Assembly: GCA_024998625.1 (NCBI GenBank) | Contig: JACOEL010000012.1 | Location: forward strand, 1-64,000 | Origin: Nitrospira sp. | GTDB lineage: Bacteria; Nitrospirota; Nitrospiria; Nitrospirales; Nitrospiraceae | DNA length: 64,000 nt | Direction of reading: 5' to 3' | Shown: positions 1 through 9,290 of the stretch, in pieces | How positions within the stretch are numbered: the first letter of the stretch is position 1 | How the letters are laid out: every line of letters begins with the position of its first letter | Notes under the pieces: model-generated | What the model was told of the DNA's origin: nothing | Database searches by the model: none | What the model saw: the letters and a program-made list of their open reading frames with translations, nothing else | Translations under genes and position numbers: made by a program

Positions 1-84
1 GTGACCGGCCGAGAAACAGAGTGCTCAGCACAAACGCGAATTAATCAGACCTTCCCTAGAATGATGCGGTAAGAGGTGGTCGCG

Positions 85-1476
85 TTAATTCGTGATGACC
101 AGGCGGCTTCCTGCCTTGATGGTGGGACCTGTGAGGTTATTGTTGGACTTGAGGGTCTTAACGGAGATGTTGAATCGCTTGGCGATTTTCTCCAGAGAGT
201 CGCCTACGCGGACCCGATACCAGTGACCGGATTCCGGCTCAGGCTTGACGTGCCGGACCCTGACGGGGACGGGGAGTGGCGCGAATTTGTGAGTCGGGGC
301 CCGATCCAACAATTGTTCGACCTTCTCCCTGGTGCCGACCGGAACCTTCAGGTGATATTCGGCATCGTCCGGGGGCGTGGCATCGCGCCGTAACTCCGGA
401 TTGAGCACCTTCAATTCCTGGTACGAAATGCCCGTCACATTCGCAATCGCTTTGAAGTGGATGGGGCGCTTCACGACCACTTCCTCGAATTGGTGTGGCC
501 GCACGTCGTTCTGCGGAAAGCCGTAGCGGTCCGGATTCTTGGCGATAATGGTGGCGGCCATGAATCGGGGGACGTATTCTTTCGTTTCCCGCCGGATCAG
601 CCGTGTTTTTGCAATGTCTGAAAAGCTTTCCGCTTGCGCCGTATGGAGGGCTCGCATCACCTTGCCCTCCCCGGCGTTGTAGGCGGCCATGGCCAAAGGC
701 CAGGTGCCGAACAAGTCATACAGGTCCCGCAGGTAGCGCGCAGCCGCGACGGTCGATTTCACAGGGTCTCGTCGTTCATCCACATAACTGTCCACACGCA
801 GCCCATACACCTTGGCGGTCCCCTTCATGAATTGCCACGGACCGGCTGCCCGGGCGCGGGAATAGGCGTGGGGGTTAAATCCGCTTTCAACCAGAGACAG
901 ATAGATGAGATCGCTGGGGAGCTGGAATTCGGAAAAGATGCTATCAACCAGCGGGCGATAGTGACTCAGGCGGATGAGCCATTGTTCAAATCGATTGCGA
1001 ATAGAGACGTTGAAAAAACGAATATGTCCTTGAACGGATGGGTCGAGCACAACCGGTACGTTGTAAGTCGTGGCTTCATCCGATTCCTGCTCTTGCGCGG
1101 AAGCCACTTCCTGAACTACCTCTGCGGGTGGTGTCAGTAGGTCCATAAATCGAGCGGTGGTGCCATTGAGGGGCTTGAGTTGAAGGAGCGCCTCGGCCGG
1201 AGGAACTTCCGTCGACGGTTCGCTGGCCACGGGGGCTGGTACCTCAGCGGCCTCGAGTTCCGCGGCAGTGGCGTGGTCATCCTCGTCGAGCGGGTATTCC
1301 GGTTCGTGGATAGGAGATTGAACGTCGTCCGGGGGTATCGCCGCAGTCGGGGGTGCATCGGCTTGAGGCGGGGGCGACAACTCCGCCCCTGCGAGAGCCG
1401 GCCAGGAGAGAGCGAGCAGGCAGAACGAGAGAACCGGCAGCGCGCGAACACCTGTGCCCAGGAAACGTGCATGCAT
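85..1476 (-). CDS. mltD: Membrane-bound lytic murein transglycosylase D-like protein (SLT + LysM)
   Basis: Predicted periplasmic enzyme that cleaves the MurNAc-GlcNAc bond of peptidoglycan non-hydrolytically. The N-terminus has a hydrophobic signal segment ending near LAGA. A low-complexity Pro/Glu/Ala-rich linker follows to about residue 110. The SLT domain lies at about 170-310 and contains SLVESGFNP, with the catalytic Glu at about residue 197, then AAGPWQFM and AAYNAGEG. A single LysM domain occupies the last ~46 residues (YRVRVGDSLEKIAKRFNIS). I chose the ATG at 1476; an in-frame GTG lies at 1488. No lipobox cysteine is seen, so a Sec-exported soluble or anchored form is likely. A good sigma-70 promoter precedes it at 1531-1559. 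Family assignment is firm; the exact Mlt subclass is by domain order only. Confidence 0.9.
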   Translation of the reverse strand: MHARFLGTGVRALPVLSFCLLALSWPALAGAELSPPPQADAPPTAAIPPDDVQSPIHEPEYPLDEDDHATAAELEAAEVPAPVASEPSTEVPPAEALLQLKPLNGTTARFMDLLTPPAEVVQEVASAQEQESDEATTYNVPVVLDPSVQGHIRFFNVSIRNRFEQWLIRLSHYRPLVDSIFSEFQLPSDLIYLSLVESGFNPHAYSRARAAGPWQFMKGTAKVYGLRVDSYVDERRDPVKSTVAAARYLRDLYDLFGTWPLAMAAYNAGEGKVMRALHTAQAESFSDIAKTRLIRRETKEYVPRFMAATIIAKNPDRYGFPQNDVRPHQFEEVVVKRPIHFKAIANVTGISYQELKVLNPELRRDATPPDDAEYHLKVPVGTREKVEQLLDRAPTHKFAPLPVPVRVRHVKPEPESGHWYRVRVGDSLEKIAKRFNISVKTLKSNNNLTGPTIKAGSRLVITN

Positions 1477-1530
1477 AAGAGTACCCACTAAACTGTTCAG
1501 GGAATGTGAGACAACTGACTCTCGAGGGGT

Positions 1531-1559
1531 AGCCTATCGAGGAGGTCACAATTTGTCAA
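1531..1559 (-). promoter_or_regulatory. Sigma-70-type promoter for the mltD-like gene
   Basis: Read on the minus strand, a perfect -35 TTGACA (1559-1554) is followed by a 17-base spacer and a -10 TAGGCT (1536-1531). Transcription would start near 1524, about 48 bases ahead of the ATG at 1476. The -10 matches only three of six consensus bases, but includes the conserved first two and last. Confidence 0.6.
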
Positions 1560-1696
1560 GAAATTGAGGGAGTTGAGTTCTTGTAGAGGGTACGGTGAAA
1601 AATAATCGCGTGGGAACTCGCGCCGCGTCCCCGAAATAAATCTTGTATGATGCAGTGAAGTCGCTGAAAAGATAAGCATCTTCACGCTCGGTTACC

Positions 1697-1725
1697 TTGA
1701 CTCCTCAGGGGGGCTATGGTAGCGT
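1697..1725 (+). promoter_or_regulatory. Weak candidate promoter for the aminotransferase-serA-hisZ-dnaB run
   Basis: TTGACT at 1697-1702, a 17-base spacer, then TAGCGT at 1720-1725. The -35 is good and the -10 is poor. It lies 57 bases before the ATG at 1782, at the head of a co-directional run with gaps of at most ~30 bases through dnaB. Confidence 0.3.
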
Positions 1726-1781
1726 ACGCCCCTTCAAAATCCCTGACATCGTTCGTTCTGCACAGTGAGGAGGATCGTCCC

Positions 1782-2927
1782 ATGTTGAAACGGTATTTGC
1801 TAGCTCCCGGACCCACCCCCGTTCCTCCGGAGGTGTTACTGGCGATGGCCAGACCGATGATTCATCACCGGGCGCCTGAATTCGATAAACTCTTTGCCGA
1901 AGTCCGCGAGGACTTGAAGTGGTTGTTTCAAACCAGGAACGATGTCTTGATTCTTGCGGCATCCGGCACCGGAGGCATGGAGGGGGCCGTCTCGAATTTC
2001 CTGTCACCGGGAGATAGGGCCCTCACGATCAACGGGGGCAAGTTCGGCGAGCGCTGGACAAAGCTGTGCAAGACGTTCGGAGCGCAGGTCACTGAGCTGA
2101 AGGTTGAGTGGGGGCGCGCGGTGGACCCGCAGGCCGTCGCTGATGCCTTGAAGAAGGATCCGTCGATCAAGGCCGTTTATGTGCAGGCGAGCGAAACTTC
2201 CACCGCTGTGGCGCATGACGTCAAAGCGCTCGCCGATATCATCAAAGGGTATGAGGAGACGATTTTGGTCGTGGATGCCATCACTGCCCTGGGAGTGCTC
2301 GATCTCAAGACCGATGCCTGGGGCCTCGACGTGGTCATTACCGGTTCGCAGAAGGCGTTGATGTTGCCGCCGGGGCTGGCCTTCGCCAGCGTAAGTGAAA
2401 AGGCCTGGCGATTGGCCGACAAGGCCAAGAACGCCGCGTTCTATTTCAATTTTAAGCGCGAGCGGGAGAATCAACAGAAGAGTACGACAGCCTATACGCC
2501 GGCCGTGTCCCTCATTCTCGGCCTGAAGGAAGTGATGAACATTCTGAAAGCCGAGGGACTGGAAGCCGTCTTCGCCCGTCATGCGATGTTGGCGACGGCG
2601 ATGCGGGAGGGCGTCAAGGCCGCCGGACTTTCCATCTTCCCTCAGGAGCGTCCGAGCGATGCATTAACCGCGATTTCAGCGCCGGAAGGCGTGGACGGGC
2701 AGGCAGTCTATAAGAATTTGCGGACCCAGTACGGAATGACGGCGGCAGGCGGCCAGGATCATCTGAAGGGCAAGATCTTCCGTATTTCGCACATGGGGTA
2801 TATCGATAGTTTTGACGTCATCACAGCCCTGGCGGCTGTGGAGATGGTCATCAAGGGGCTGGGCTATCCCATAAAACTCGGTAGCGGGGTGGCGAAGGCT
2901 CAAGAAATTATTATGGGCAAGTCCTAG
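1782..2927 (+). CDS. Class V PLP aminotransferase (serine/alanine-glyoxylate aminotransferase family)
   Basis: A 381-residue cytoplasmic aminotransferase of the AGXT/SPT family. The start at 1782 is set by AGGAGG at 1768-1773 and by the family-typical opening LLAPGPTPVPPEV; a longer frame to 1716 lacks these features. ASGTGGMEGAVSN is the cofactor-phosphate region and GSQKALMLPPG carries the Schiff-base lysine (K191). The gene lies 28 bases before serA and looks co-transcribed. Members of this family transfer amino groups between serine or alanine and glyoxylate or pyruvate. Some act as phosphoserine aminotransferase, and the serA neighbour makes that role plausible here; substrate cannot be read from the sequence. 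Confidence 0.9.
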   Translation: MLKRYLLAPGPTPVPPEVLLAMARPMIHHRAPEFDKLFAEVREDLKWLFQTRNDVLILAASGTGGMEGAVSNFLSPGDRALTINGGKFGERWTKLCKTFGAQVTELKVEWGRAVDPQAVADALKKDPSIKAVYVQASETSTAVAHDVKALADIIKGYEETILVVDAITALGVLDLKTDAWGLDVVITGSQKALMLPPGLAFASVSEKAWRLADKAKNAAFYFNFKRERENQQKSTTAYTPAVSLILGLKEVMNILKAEGLEAVFARHAMLATAMREGVKAAGLSIFPQERPSDALTAISAPEGVDGQAVYKNLRTQYGMTAAGGQDHLKGKIFRISHMGYIDSFDVITALAAVEMVIKGLGYPIKLGSGVAKAQEIIMGKS

Positions 2928-2955
2928 ACTCACCGTCAGGTAAGGCGTCACGACA

Positions 2956-4548
2956 ATGAAAATTTTGGTCAGCGATAGTCTCTCGAAGCAGGGTGTCGAG
3001 GTATTGGAAAGGGCCGGCTTTACGGTGGTGGTGAAAACCAAACTACCGAAAGAGGAGCTGCTGAAGGAAATCAAGGATGCGGACGGGCTGATCGTCCGCT
3101 CCGGGACGAAAGTCACCGCGGAAGTCATCGCTGCAGCGAGTCAGCTGAAGGTCGTCGGACGAGCCGGTTCCGGCTTGGACAATGTCGATACTCCGGCCGC
3201 AACCCGCCGCGGCATCGTCGTCATGAATACACCCGGTGGCAACACCGTGACGACTGCCGAGCATACGATGGCCATGATTTTCTCGATGTCGCGCCGTATC
3301 CCGCAAGCTACTGCCTCGACGAAGGGTGGGAAGTGGGAAAAGGAAAAATTCATGGGCGTGGAGCTGTATAACAAGGTGCTCGGGATTGTCGGCGTCGGCC
3401 AAATCGGCGGGTATCTCACCAAGCTTGCCCAGGGAGTGGGGATGCAGGTGATGGCCTACGATCCTTATCTGGCCCCGGAGCGTGCGGAGAAAATGGGTGT
3501 GACCATCGTCGAGCTGGACGAACTGTTCCGCCGAGCCGACGTCATTTCCGTGCATACTCCGCTGACCCCAGAAACCAAGGCTTTGATCAATGCGCAAGCC
3601 ATTGCCAAGATGAAAACCGGCGTCATGATAGCCAACTGTGCGCGTGGCGGAATCGTGCATGAGGGAGATTTGTGCGAGGCGCTCAAGTCTAAAAAGGTTG
3701 CCGCCGCGGCATTCGATGTGTTCGAGGATGAGCCGGTGAAGCCGGACAATCCGCTCCTGGGGTTGGATAATTTTATCTGCTCCCCGCACATCGGCGCCTC
3801 CACTACGGAAGCGCAGGAAAATGTGGCGATCGGTATTGCCGAGCAGATCGTGGAATACTTCACCAAAGGGATTGCCCGGGGTGCGGTCAATATTCCCTCG
3901 GTCTCGCCGGAGCTCTTGCCGAAACTCCAGCCGTATCTCTCGCTTGGGGAGCGTGTTGGCCTCTTGCAGGCGCAACTGTTGGAGGGCGGGTTGGAGCGAT
4001 TGACTGTCGAGTATAGCGGAGAAGTAGCGGGTTTGAACGTGGCGCCGCTGACGATCGCGGTTCTGAAGGGACTTCTGACCCCCATTCTCGAAGACCCGGT
4101 CAACTACGTGAACGCGCCGGTCGTCGCCAAGGAACGCGGCATCGAAGTCAAAGAGGTGAAGATCAGCGATGCCGGAGACTTTGCCAGCGTGATCCGTGTG
4201 CGGGTTGAGGCCGGGAAGAAATCTCATCAAGTCGCCGGGACCCTCTACCACCGCAAGGACCCGCGCATCATTGAGATCGATCAGTTCAAGGTGGAAGTGG
4301 TGCCGGACAACCATCTTCTGCTGATCCAAAACGAGGATCGTCCGGGGGTGATCGGCACGGTGGGGCATATCCTTGGCGATCACAACATCAATATTGCGCG
4401 CATGCAGTGTTCACGGGAAGAGCGTGGCGGCAAAGCCTTGCAAATTTTCGGGCTTGATGCGCCGCTGCCTAAGTCGGTCCTCGATCAGATTACGAACAGC
4501 AAGCACATCCTTTCCGTGAAGGTCGCCGACCTGTCGAAAGGGTTGTAG
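2956..4548 (+). CDS. serA: D-3-phosphoglycerate dehydrogenase
   Basis: A 530-residue NAD-dependent enzyme that oxidises 3-phosphoglycerate to 3-phosphohydroxypyruvate, the entry step of the phosphorylated serine pathway. The long form is present: a split catalytic domain with the Rossmann motif GIVGVGQIGG near residue 146, the Arg-containing NCARGGIVHE, the Glu/His pair region with SPHIGASTTEAQENV, then an intervening (ASB) domain from ~320 and a C-terminal ACT domain (LLIQNEDRPGVIGTVGHIL, ~450-530). The ACT domain is the usual site of serine feedback. A purine-rich GGTAAGG precedes the ATG. It follows the aminotransferase and precedes hisZ by 18 bases. Confidence 0.97.
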   Translation: MKILVSDSLSKQGVEVLERAGFTVVVKTKLPKEELLKEIKDADGLIVRSGTKVTAEVIAAASQLKVVGRAGSGLDNVDTPAATRRGIVVMNTPGGNTVTTAEHTMAMIFSMSRRIPQATASTKGGKWEKEKFMGVELYNKVLGIVGVGQIGGYLTKLAQGVGMQVMAYDPYLAPERAEKMGVTIVELDELFRRADVISVHTPLTPETKALINAQAIAKMKTGVMIANCARGGIVHEGDLCEALKSKKVAAAAFDVFEDEPVKPDNPLLGLDNFICSPHIGASTTEAQENVAIGIAEQIVEYFTKGIARGAVNIPSVSPELLPKLQPYLSLGERVGLLQAQLLEGGLERLTVEYSGEVAGLNVAPLTIAVLKGLLTPILEDPVNYVNAPVVAKERGIEVKEVKISDAGDFASVIRVRVEAGKKSHQVAGTLYHRKDPRIIEIDQFKVEVVPDNHLLLIQNEDRPGVIGTVGHILGDHNINIARMQCSREERGGKALQIFGLDAPLPKSVLDQITNSKHILSVKVADLSKGL

Positions 4549-4566
4549 ATTGCCCGGCAGTCGACC

Positions 4567-5691
4567 ATGGGCGCTCTTTCGTTGAAGGCTTCCTCTTCCT
4601 CCTCGCCTCTGATGGCAGGTCGGGAACGGTCGCTCATTCCGGTTGGAATGAGCACCATTCTTCCTGACGCCGCTCGACGTATTCGACAGCTCGAGCAGAC
4701 GCTGCTGGCCGTGCTCGCGCGCGGGGGCTACGAAGAAATCATCCTGCCGATGTTCGAGTACCTGGACGTCCTCGCGCCAGGTCTGGAGTCCGAACTCATC
4801 GAGAAATGTTATCAGCTGGTTGATCGGACGACGGGCCGGTTGATGCTGCTGCGTCCGGACGCCACGGCACAGATTGCCAGAACGGTTGCCATGGGTATGC
4901 TGGGCGAGCGACTTCCGCTACGGTTGTGTTATCGAACCTCTGTGTTTCGATATGAGCGTGAGCATGCGGGGCGCGACCGCGAGATTTTTCAAGTCGGGGC
5001 GGAACTCATCGGCGTGGACGGGGTTGCTGGAGATGCCGAGGTATTGACGCTCTTGCTGGAGTGTTTGGCGCAGGTCGGGTTGTTTTCATTCAAGGTTGCG
5101 GTCGGCCATGTTGGGTTTTTTACGGCTCTGCTGGTCAAGTCCGGTCTATCGCATGACGGCCAGAAGCGTGTGGAGCAGGCTGCTGCGCGGAAAGACATGC
5201 CGTTGCTTGAGGAACTACTGATGCGGGAAGGCGTGTCTCGGTCGACGGGGCGGGTTATTCTTGAAGCGCTGGAATTGTGCGGTGGGCCTGAGGTCTTGGT
5301 GCGCGGGAGAAAATTAGTGGGGCGTGACCGGACACTCCTGGGACCACTCGATCGCCTCGCGCAGGTCTACGAGCGGTTGGTATCGCCCGGACAGCAGGCG
5401 GTGTTGCTCGATCTGGGCGAGTTCCGCGGGTTTGAATATTATGACGGGATAGTCTTCGATGTCTTTGCGCCGGGTATCGGGGCGGAACTGGGAGGCGGGG
5501 GGCGATACGACCATCTAATGGGCCGGTTCGGTCGTGCCGCCGCTTCTACCGGATTTGGCCTGGATGTCGATCGTCTGTTTCGAGCTCTCGATTCCTCAGG
5601 TGTCGTGATGCCGCCTCATTCCAACTCCTCCACAGCCGCCGGCTCGAAGCAGATTGCTGCTGAACGGCGAGGGCGCAGGAGCCGGCCATGA
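4567..5691 (+). CDS. hisZ: ATP phosphoribosyltransferase regulatory subunit
   Basis: A 374-residue catalytically inactive paralogue of histidyl-tRNA synthetase. In other bacteria HisZ forms a complex with short-form HisG to start histidine synthesis. Class II synthetase features are visible: motif 1-like ILPMFEYLD, motif 2-like LCYRTSVFRYERE with GRDREIFQVGAELIG, and the late GFEYYDGIVFDVF, GGGGRYDHLMGRFG and STGFGLDVDRLF. The first ~20 residues are Ser-rich and ATG 4609 is an alternative start. The last ~35 residues are low-complexity. Its stop overlaps the dnaB start (ATGA at 5688). HisG is not in this window, so its partner must lie elsewhere. Confidence 0.9.
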   Translation: MGALSLKASSSSSPLMAGRERSLIPVGMSTILPDAARRIRQLEQTLLAVLARGGYEEIILPMFEYLDVLAPGLESELIEKCYQLVDRTTGRLMLLRPDATAQIARTVAMGMLGERLPLRLCYRTSVFRYEREHAGRDREIFQVGAELIGVDGVAGDAEVLTLLLECLAQVGLFSFKVAVGHVGFFTALLVKSGLSHDGQKRVEQAAARKDMPLLEELLMREGVSRSTGRVILEALELCGGPEVLVRGRKLVGRDRTLLGPLDRLAQVYERLVSPGQQAVLLDLGEFRGFEYYDGIVFDVFAPGIGAELGGGGRYDHLMGRFGRAAASTGFGLDVDRLFRALDSSGVVMPPHSNSSTAAGSKQIAAERRGRRSRP

Positions 5692-7043
5692 AGCCGCTCT
5701 CCGCCGTTGATCTCACCTCCCCCAAATTACCGCCGCAGAACGTCGAGGCCGAGCAATCGGTGCTTGGCGCAATTCTGTTGGATAACACGGCGATGGCCAA
5801 AGTGATGGAGGTGCTGACAGACGAGGAATTTTACCGCACCGCGCACCGCAAGATTTATCAAGCCATGCTGGAGCTGTCGGATCGGGGAGAAGTAATCGAT
5901 CAGATTACGCTCACGGAATGCTTGAAAGCACGCTCCGAGCTCGAAGCGGTCGGAGGATCTGCCTACCTGGCCGAACTCGTCCAAGTAGTTCCGACGGCAG
6001 CGAATGTCCGTTATCACAGCAAGATTGTGCGAGACAAAGCGCTGTTGCGAGGGCTCATTCAGACTTCGACAGAGGTCGTGACGCGCGGGTACGATGGGAC
6101 GGTGGCAGTCGATGAGCTGTTGGATTTTGCCGAGCGTTCGGTGTTCAGCCTTGCCCAGGGAAAGCTGGATCGTTCCTTCACTCCGGTCAATCAGATCATC
6201 AAAGAGAGTCTTGATGTCGTCGACAAGTTGTCCAAGCGCAAGGAACGTGTCACGGGCGTGCCGACCGGCTATATCGACCTGGATGACCTGACTGCCGGAT
6301 TACAACCCTCGGACTTGATCGTCATTGCCGGCCGTCCGAGTATGGGCAAGACCAGTCTGGCGCTTGGAATGGCGCAGCATGCCGCGCTGCATGCCGGCAC
6401 TGTCGTCGGCATTTTCAGCCTCGAAATGTCCAAGCCGCAACTCGTGCTCCGCATGTTGAGTTCCGAGGCCCGCGTCGATTCGCATGCGCTCCGGACCGGT
6501 CGGTTGCAAAAGGAAGACTGGTGGCGCCTCGCAGAAGCGGCCGGGAAGCTGGAGCAGGCGCCGATCTATATCGACGACTCCGGCGCCGTGACGGTGCAGC
6601 AGATGCGCGGAAAAGCGAGGCGGCTCAAGGCAGAGCGAGGCCTCGATCTGTTGATTGTCGACTATCTCCAACTCATGCAAGGGAAGAGCGACTCCGAGTC
6701 ACGGCAGCAGGAAATTTCCGACATTTCACGCTCCTTAAAGACCCTGGCGAAAGAGCTAAATGTGCCGGTCATCGCCCTGTCACAGTTGAGTCGCGCAGTG
6801 GAAGCCCGGAAGCCGCCGGTTCCCATGTTGGCCGACTTGCGGGAAAGCGGAGCGATCGAGCAGGACGCCGATGTCGTGATGTTTATCTATCGTGAAGAAG
6901 TCTATGAACCTGCGACGGAGAGAAAAGGCATCGCCGAAATTTTGGTCAGTAAGCATCGTAATGGACCGATCGGGAAACGGGACCTATTCTTTCACGACCG
7001 GTTTGCCAAGTTCGAGAATCTCGAGAGTCGCGAGGTTGTTTGA
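5688..7043 (+). CDS. dnaB: Replicative DNA helicase DnaB
   Basis: A 451-residue hexameric 5'-3' helicase of the replication fork. The N-terminal domain (~15-115) starts PPQNVEAEQSVLGAILLD. A linker-helix region leads to the RecA-like ATPase at ~180-445 with Walker A GRPSMGKTS (~215-223), Walker B LLIVDYLQLMQG, ALSQLSRAVE and the arginine-finger region DLRESGAIEQDADVVMFIYR. Length is normal for the family and no intein is present. It overlaps hisZ by four bases and is the last gene of the run that begins at 1782; the next gene has its own promoter. Confidence 0.97.
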   Translation: MKPLSAVDLTSPKLPPQNVEAEQSVLGAILLDNTAMAKVMEVLTDEEFYRTAHRKIYQAMLELSDRGEVIDQITLTECLKARSELEAVGGSAYLAELVQVVPTAANVRYHSKIVRDKALLRGLIQTSTEVVTRGYDGTVAVDELLDFAERSVFSLAQGKLDRSFTPVNQIIKESLDVVDKLSKRKERVTGVPTGYIDLDDLTAGLQPSDLIVIAGRPSMGKTSLALGMAQHAALHAGTVVGIFSLEMSKPQLVLRMLSSEARVDSHALRTGRLQKEDWWRLAEAAGKLEQAPIYIDDSGAVTVQQMRGKARRLKAERGLDLLIVDYLQLMQGKSDSESRQQEISDISRSLKTLAKELNVPVIALSQLSRAVEARKPPVPMLADLRESGAIEQDADVVMFIYREEVYEPATERKGIAEILVSKHRNGPIGKRDLFFHDRFAKFENLESREVV

Positions 7044-7069
7044 CGCGTTCTTTCTCGGGCCGGTATAAT
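7040..7069 (+). promoter_or_regulatory. Strong sigma-70 promoter for the TPR lipoprotein
   Basis: TTGACG at 7040-7045, an 18-base spacer, and a perfect TATAAT at 7064-7069. The -35 overlaps the dnaB stop codon. The predicted start near 7076 leaves a leader of about 40 bases before the ATG at 7117. Confidence 0.7.
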
Positions 7070-7116
7070 TCCCATCAGTCACTGTCCTTCGAATATTCCC
7101 CCTGCAAGTTGAGCGG

Positions 7117-8988
7117 ATGATTGTGCAACGATTGTGTGAAGAGTGCCCGCAGCCACCCGCCCGGAGGGGTTCTGCGAACGTCGGAACGGTAGCTCTTCTA
7201 CTGGTGGCTATATCCTGTGTCACCGCCGCCTGCCACAGCACGCCTCCTGCCCGTCCCGCTCCTGCTGCGGTCCCATCTGCCGTGCCGGTGGCTCCTCGTG
7301 CCATGCCTTCATCCTCCGATTCCCGCGCATCCTATCACTTTCTCCTCGGGTACCAAGCCGAGTTGGATCAGGAGACGGAACTGGCGATCAAGGAATATCA
7401 ACTCGCGCTGCAAACAGATCCTGCTTCGAATTATCTCAAAGCCAGGCTGGCCGTGCTCTACTTCACCGCGGGGGATGTGCCGTCGGCGGTACGTTTTGCG
7501 GATGAAGTGGCCGACGTGCCGGGGCTGGATGCGCAGATGCTGGGGCAAATCGGCGGCATGTATGCGGCCGCAGGCAAGCCCGACAAGGGGTTGAGACTGT
7601 TCAATCGTGCCATTGAGCAGGAACCTCAGCGTAGCGAGCATTTCTTTGCCAAGGGGCTGTTGCAAGCCAATCAGAAGCAATATGTTGAAGCCGAAGACAC
7701 GATTCGCGCTGGTATCAAGATCAGCCCGGACTCGGCAGTCGGGTACTACTATTTAGGTCGAATCGGGGTCGAAGCCAGAGATTTTGACAAGGCGACGACG
7801 CACTTTGAGCAGGCGGTGGCATTGAATCCGGCTTTCGAACCGGCGTACGTGGCCTTAGGGTCTGTCTATGAAGCCAAGCAGGATCGGGACAAGGCGATCG
7901 GGATCTATCGTCGCTACCTGCAGGGTGTGAATCCAAAAAATCGGGACATCCGGCATCACCTCATTCGCCTGCAAGTCTCGGCGAAGCAATACGACGAAGC
8001 GCTGCGGGAATTGCAGGAGATGTTGTCTGAGGATCCATCAGACCTCGACGCTCAGCTTCGGATGGGGCTCGTCTATGGGGAGCAGAAAGACTATCCCAAA
8101 GCCATTCAGCAGTTGAAACATATCCTCACGGTGCGGCCGGCGGAACTGAAAGTCCGTGACTACCTGGGGTATTTGTATGAGGAAACCAAGGATTACGCCA
8201 ATGCGATGGAGTCCTATCGTTACAATCTGACGCTGGAGCCTTCGTATTTCGAGGGACATCTGCATTTGGGTGTGCTGCAGTACCGGACCAAGCAGTATGC
8301 CGAAGCCATTCAGCACCTTCGCGAAGCCAGCCGGTTGAATCCCAAGCAACCGGAGGCCCATATCGTCCTGGGGTTGTCGCACTTTCAGGTCGAACAGTAT
8401 GAGCCTTCCCTCCAGGCGTTTCAGGAAGGGATTCGGCACAATCCGGACAATGCAGACCTGCATTTTAATGCGGGAACCGCGTATGACAAGCTGAACCGAT
8501 TCGACGATGTGGTGAAGTCCATGCAGACGACGCTCGCCTTGGATCCGCACCACGCCGATGCTATGAACTACCTGGGATATAGCTATGCAGAACGCGGCGT
8601 GAAGATCGAAGAGGCGATTGCGCTGACCAAGCAGGCCGTCGCCCTTCGACCGACCAATGGGTATTACGTCGATAGTCTGGCCTGGGCCTTTTTCAAGAAG
8701 GGCCTGCTGGCTGAAGCGCTGGCGGAGATGAAACGGGCGGTTGCGCTGGTCGGCGACGATCCCGTGATTTATGAACATCTCGGCGAAATCTACTTAAAGC
8801 AGCAACATCTCTCGGATGGTCGGGAAGCGCTCCTGCATTCGCTGGAACTGGATCCGTCCAACGACAAGCTGATGCAGCGATTCCGTGAACTGGGTTTAGG
8901 CGATCCCGCCAAAGAAGAACGCATTCGCCAGGCGCTCCGGCGCGTTTCAGATCGCAAGGGCGCCACTCCGGCTCCCGCTCAGCAGTAA
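7117..8988 (+). CDS. Tetratricopeptide-repeat lipoprotein
   Basis: A 623-residue protein made almost entirely of TPR helices. A basic N-terminus and hydrophobic segment lead to VTAAC, a lipobox with the acylated Cys at residue 39, followed by a Pro/Ala linker. From ~70 onward there are roughly fourteen TPR units, with recurrent patterns such as YLGRIGVEARDFDKA and HLGVLQYRTKQYAEA. It is probably a membrane-anchored periplasmic scaffold. Similar large TPR lipoproteins are found with outer-membrane assembly, secretion or pilus systems, and the pilus module follows, but no partner can be named. It has its own promoter at 7040-7069. The run of T at 8995-9002 just after the stop may help termination, though no convincing stem precedes it. 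Confidence 0.85.
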   Translation: MIVQRLCEECPQPPARRGSANVGTVALLLVAISCVTAACHSTPPARPAPAAVPSAVPVAPRAMPSSSDSRASYHFLLGYQAELDQETELAIKEYQLALQTDPASNYLKARLAVLYFTAGDVPSAVRFADEVADVPGLDAQMLGQIGGMYAAAGKPDKGLRLFNRAIEQEPQRSEHFFAKGLLQANQKQYVEAEDTIRAGIKISPDSAVGYYYLGRIGVEARDFDKATTHFEQAVALNPAFEPAYVALGSVYEAKQDRDKAIGIYRRYLQGVNPKNRDIRHHLIRLQVSAKQYDEALRELQEMLSEDPSDLDAQLRMGLVYGEQKDYPKAIQQLKHILTVRPAELKVRDYLGYLYEETKDYANAMESYRYNLTLEPSYFEGHLHLGVLQYRTKQYAEAIQHLREASRLNPKQPEAHIVLGLSHFQVEQYEPSLQAFQEGIRHNPDNADLHFNAGTAYDKLNRFDDVVKSMQTTLALDPHHADAMNYLGYSYAERGVKIEEAIALTKQAVALRPTNGYYVDSLAWAFFKKGLLAEALAEMKRAVALVGDDPVIYEHLGEIYLKQQHLSDGREALLHSLELDPSNDKLMQRFRELGLGDPAKEERIRQALRRVSDRKGATPAPAQQ

Positions 8989-9290
8989 TCCCTCTTTTTT
9001 TTCGCTTCATCGGGCATCCACGAACCGGGCTTCATCGCCTGCGGTCTTTCCACGCCCCGCACAAATCCTTTCCGTCTGGCGTCCCTCTCCCAGTCCTGAA
9101 TTGCCGGGACCGGCTGTCTCCTATTTGTTGGGAATGGGAGCCGTGACTGTTCGATTCCGTCAATTTTTGGCACTTTCTCTTCTGAATTCAGGCCTGCGGG
9201 GGACTGTCGGGCGGCAATCGCTGGGAGATCTAAAAGAAAAGATCAATATTGACGTGATCTTATCAATCTTACCGGCACTCGGCGGTTTCG
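8989..9290. other. Intergenic stretch upstream of the first pilin promoter
   Basis: About 300 bases between the TPR lipoprotein stop and the sigma-54 element at 9291. Short open frames exist but have no ribosome site or recognisable product. The second half is AT-richer (around 9228-9275), which would suit an activator or IHF site upstream of a sigma-54 promoter. No specific operator could be identified. Confidence 0.4.

Noticed and set aside
3043-4383. Long antisense open frame opposite serA (446 residues)
   Set aside because: High-GC codon bias in serA creates long antisense frames. The translation is His/Arg/Asp-rich with no recognisable domain or ribosome site.
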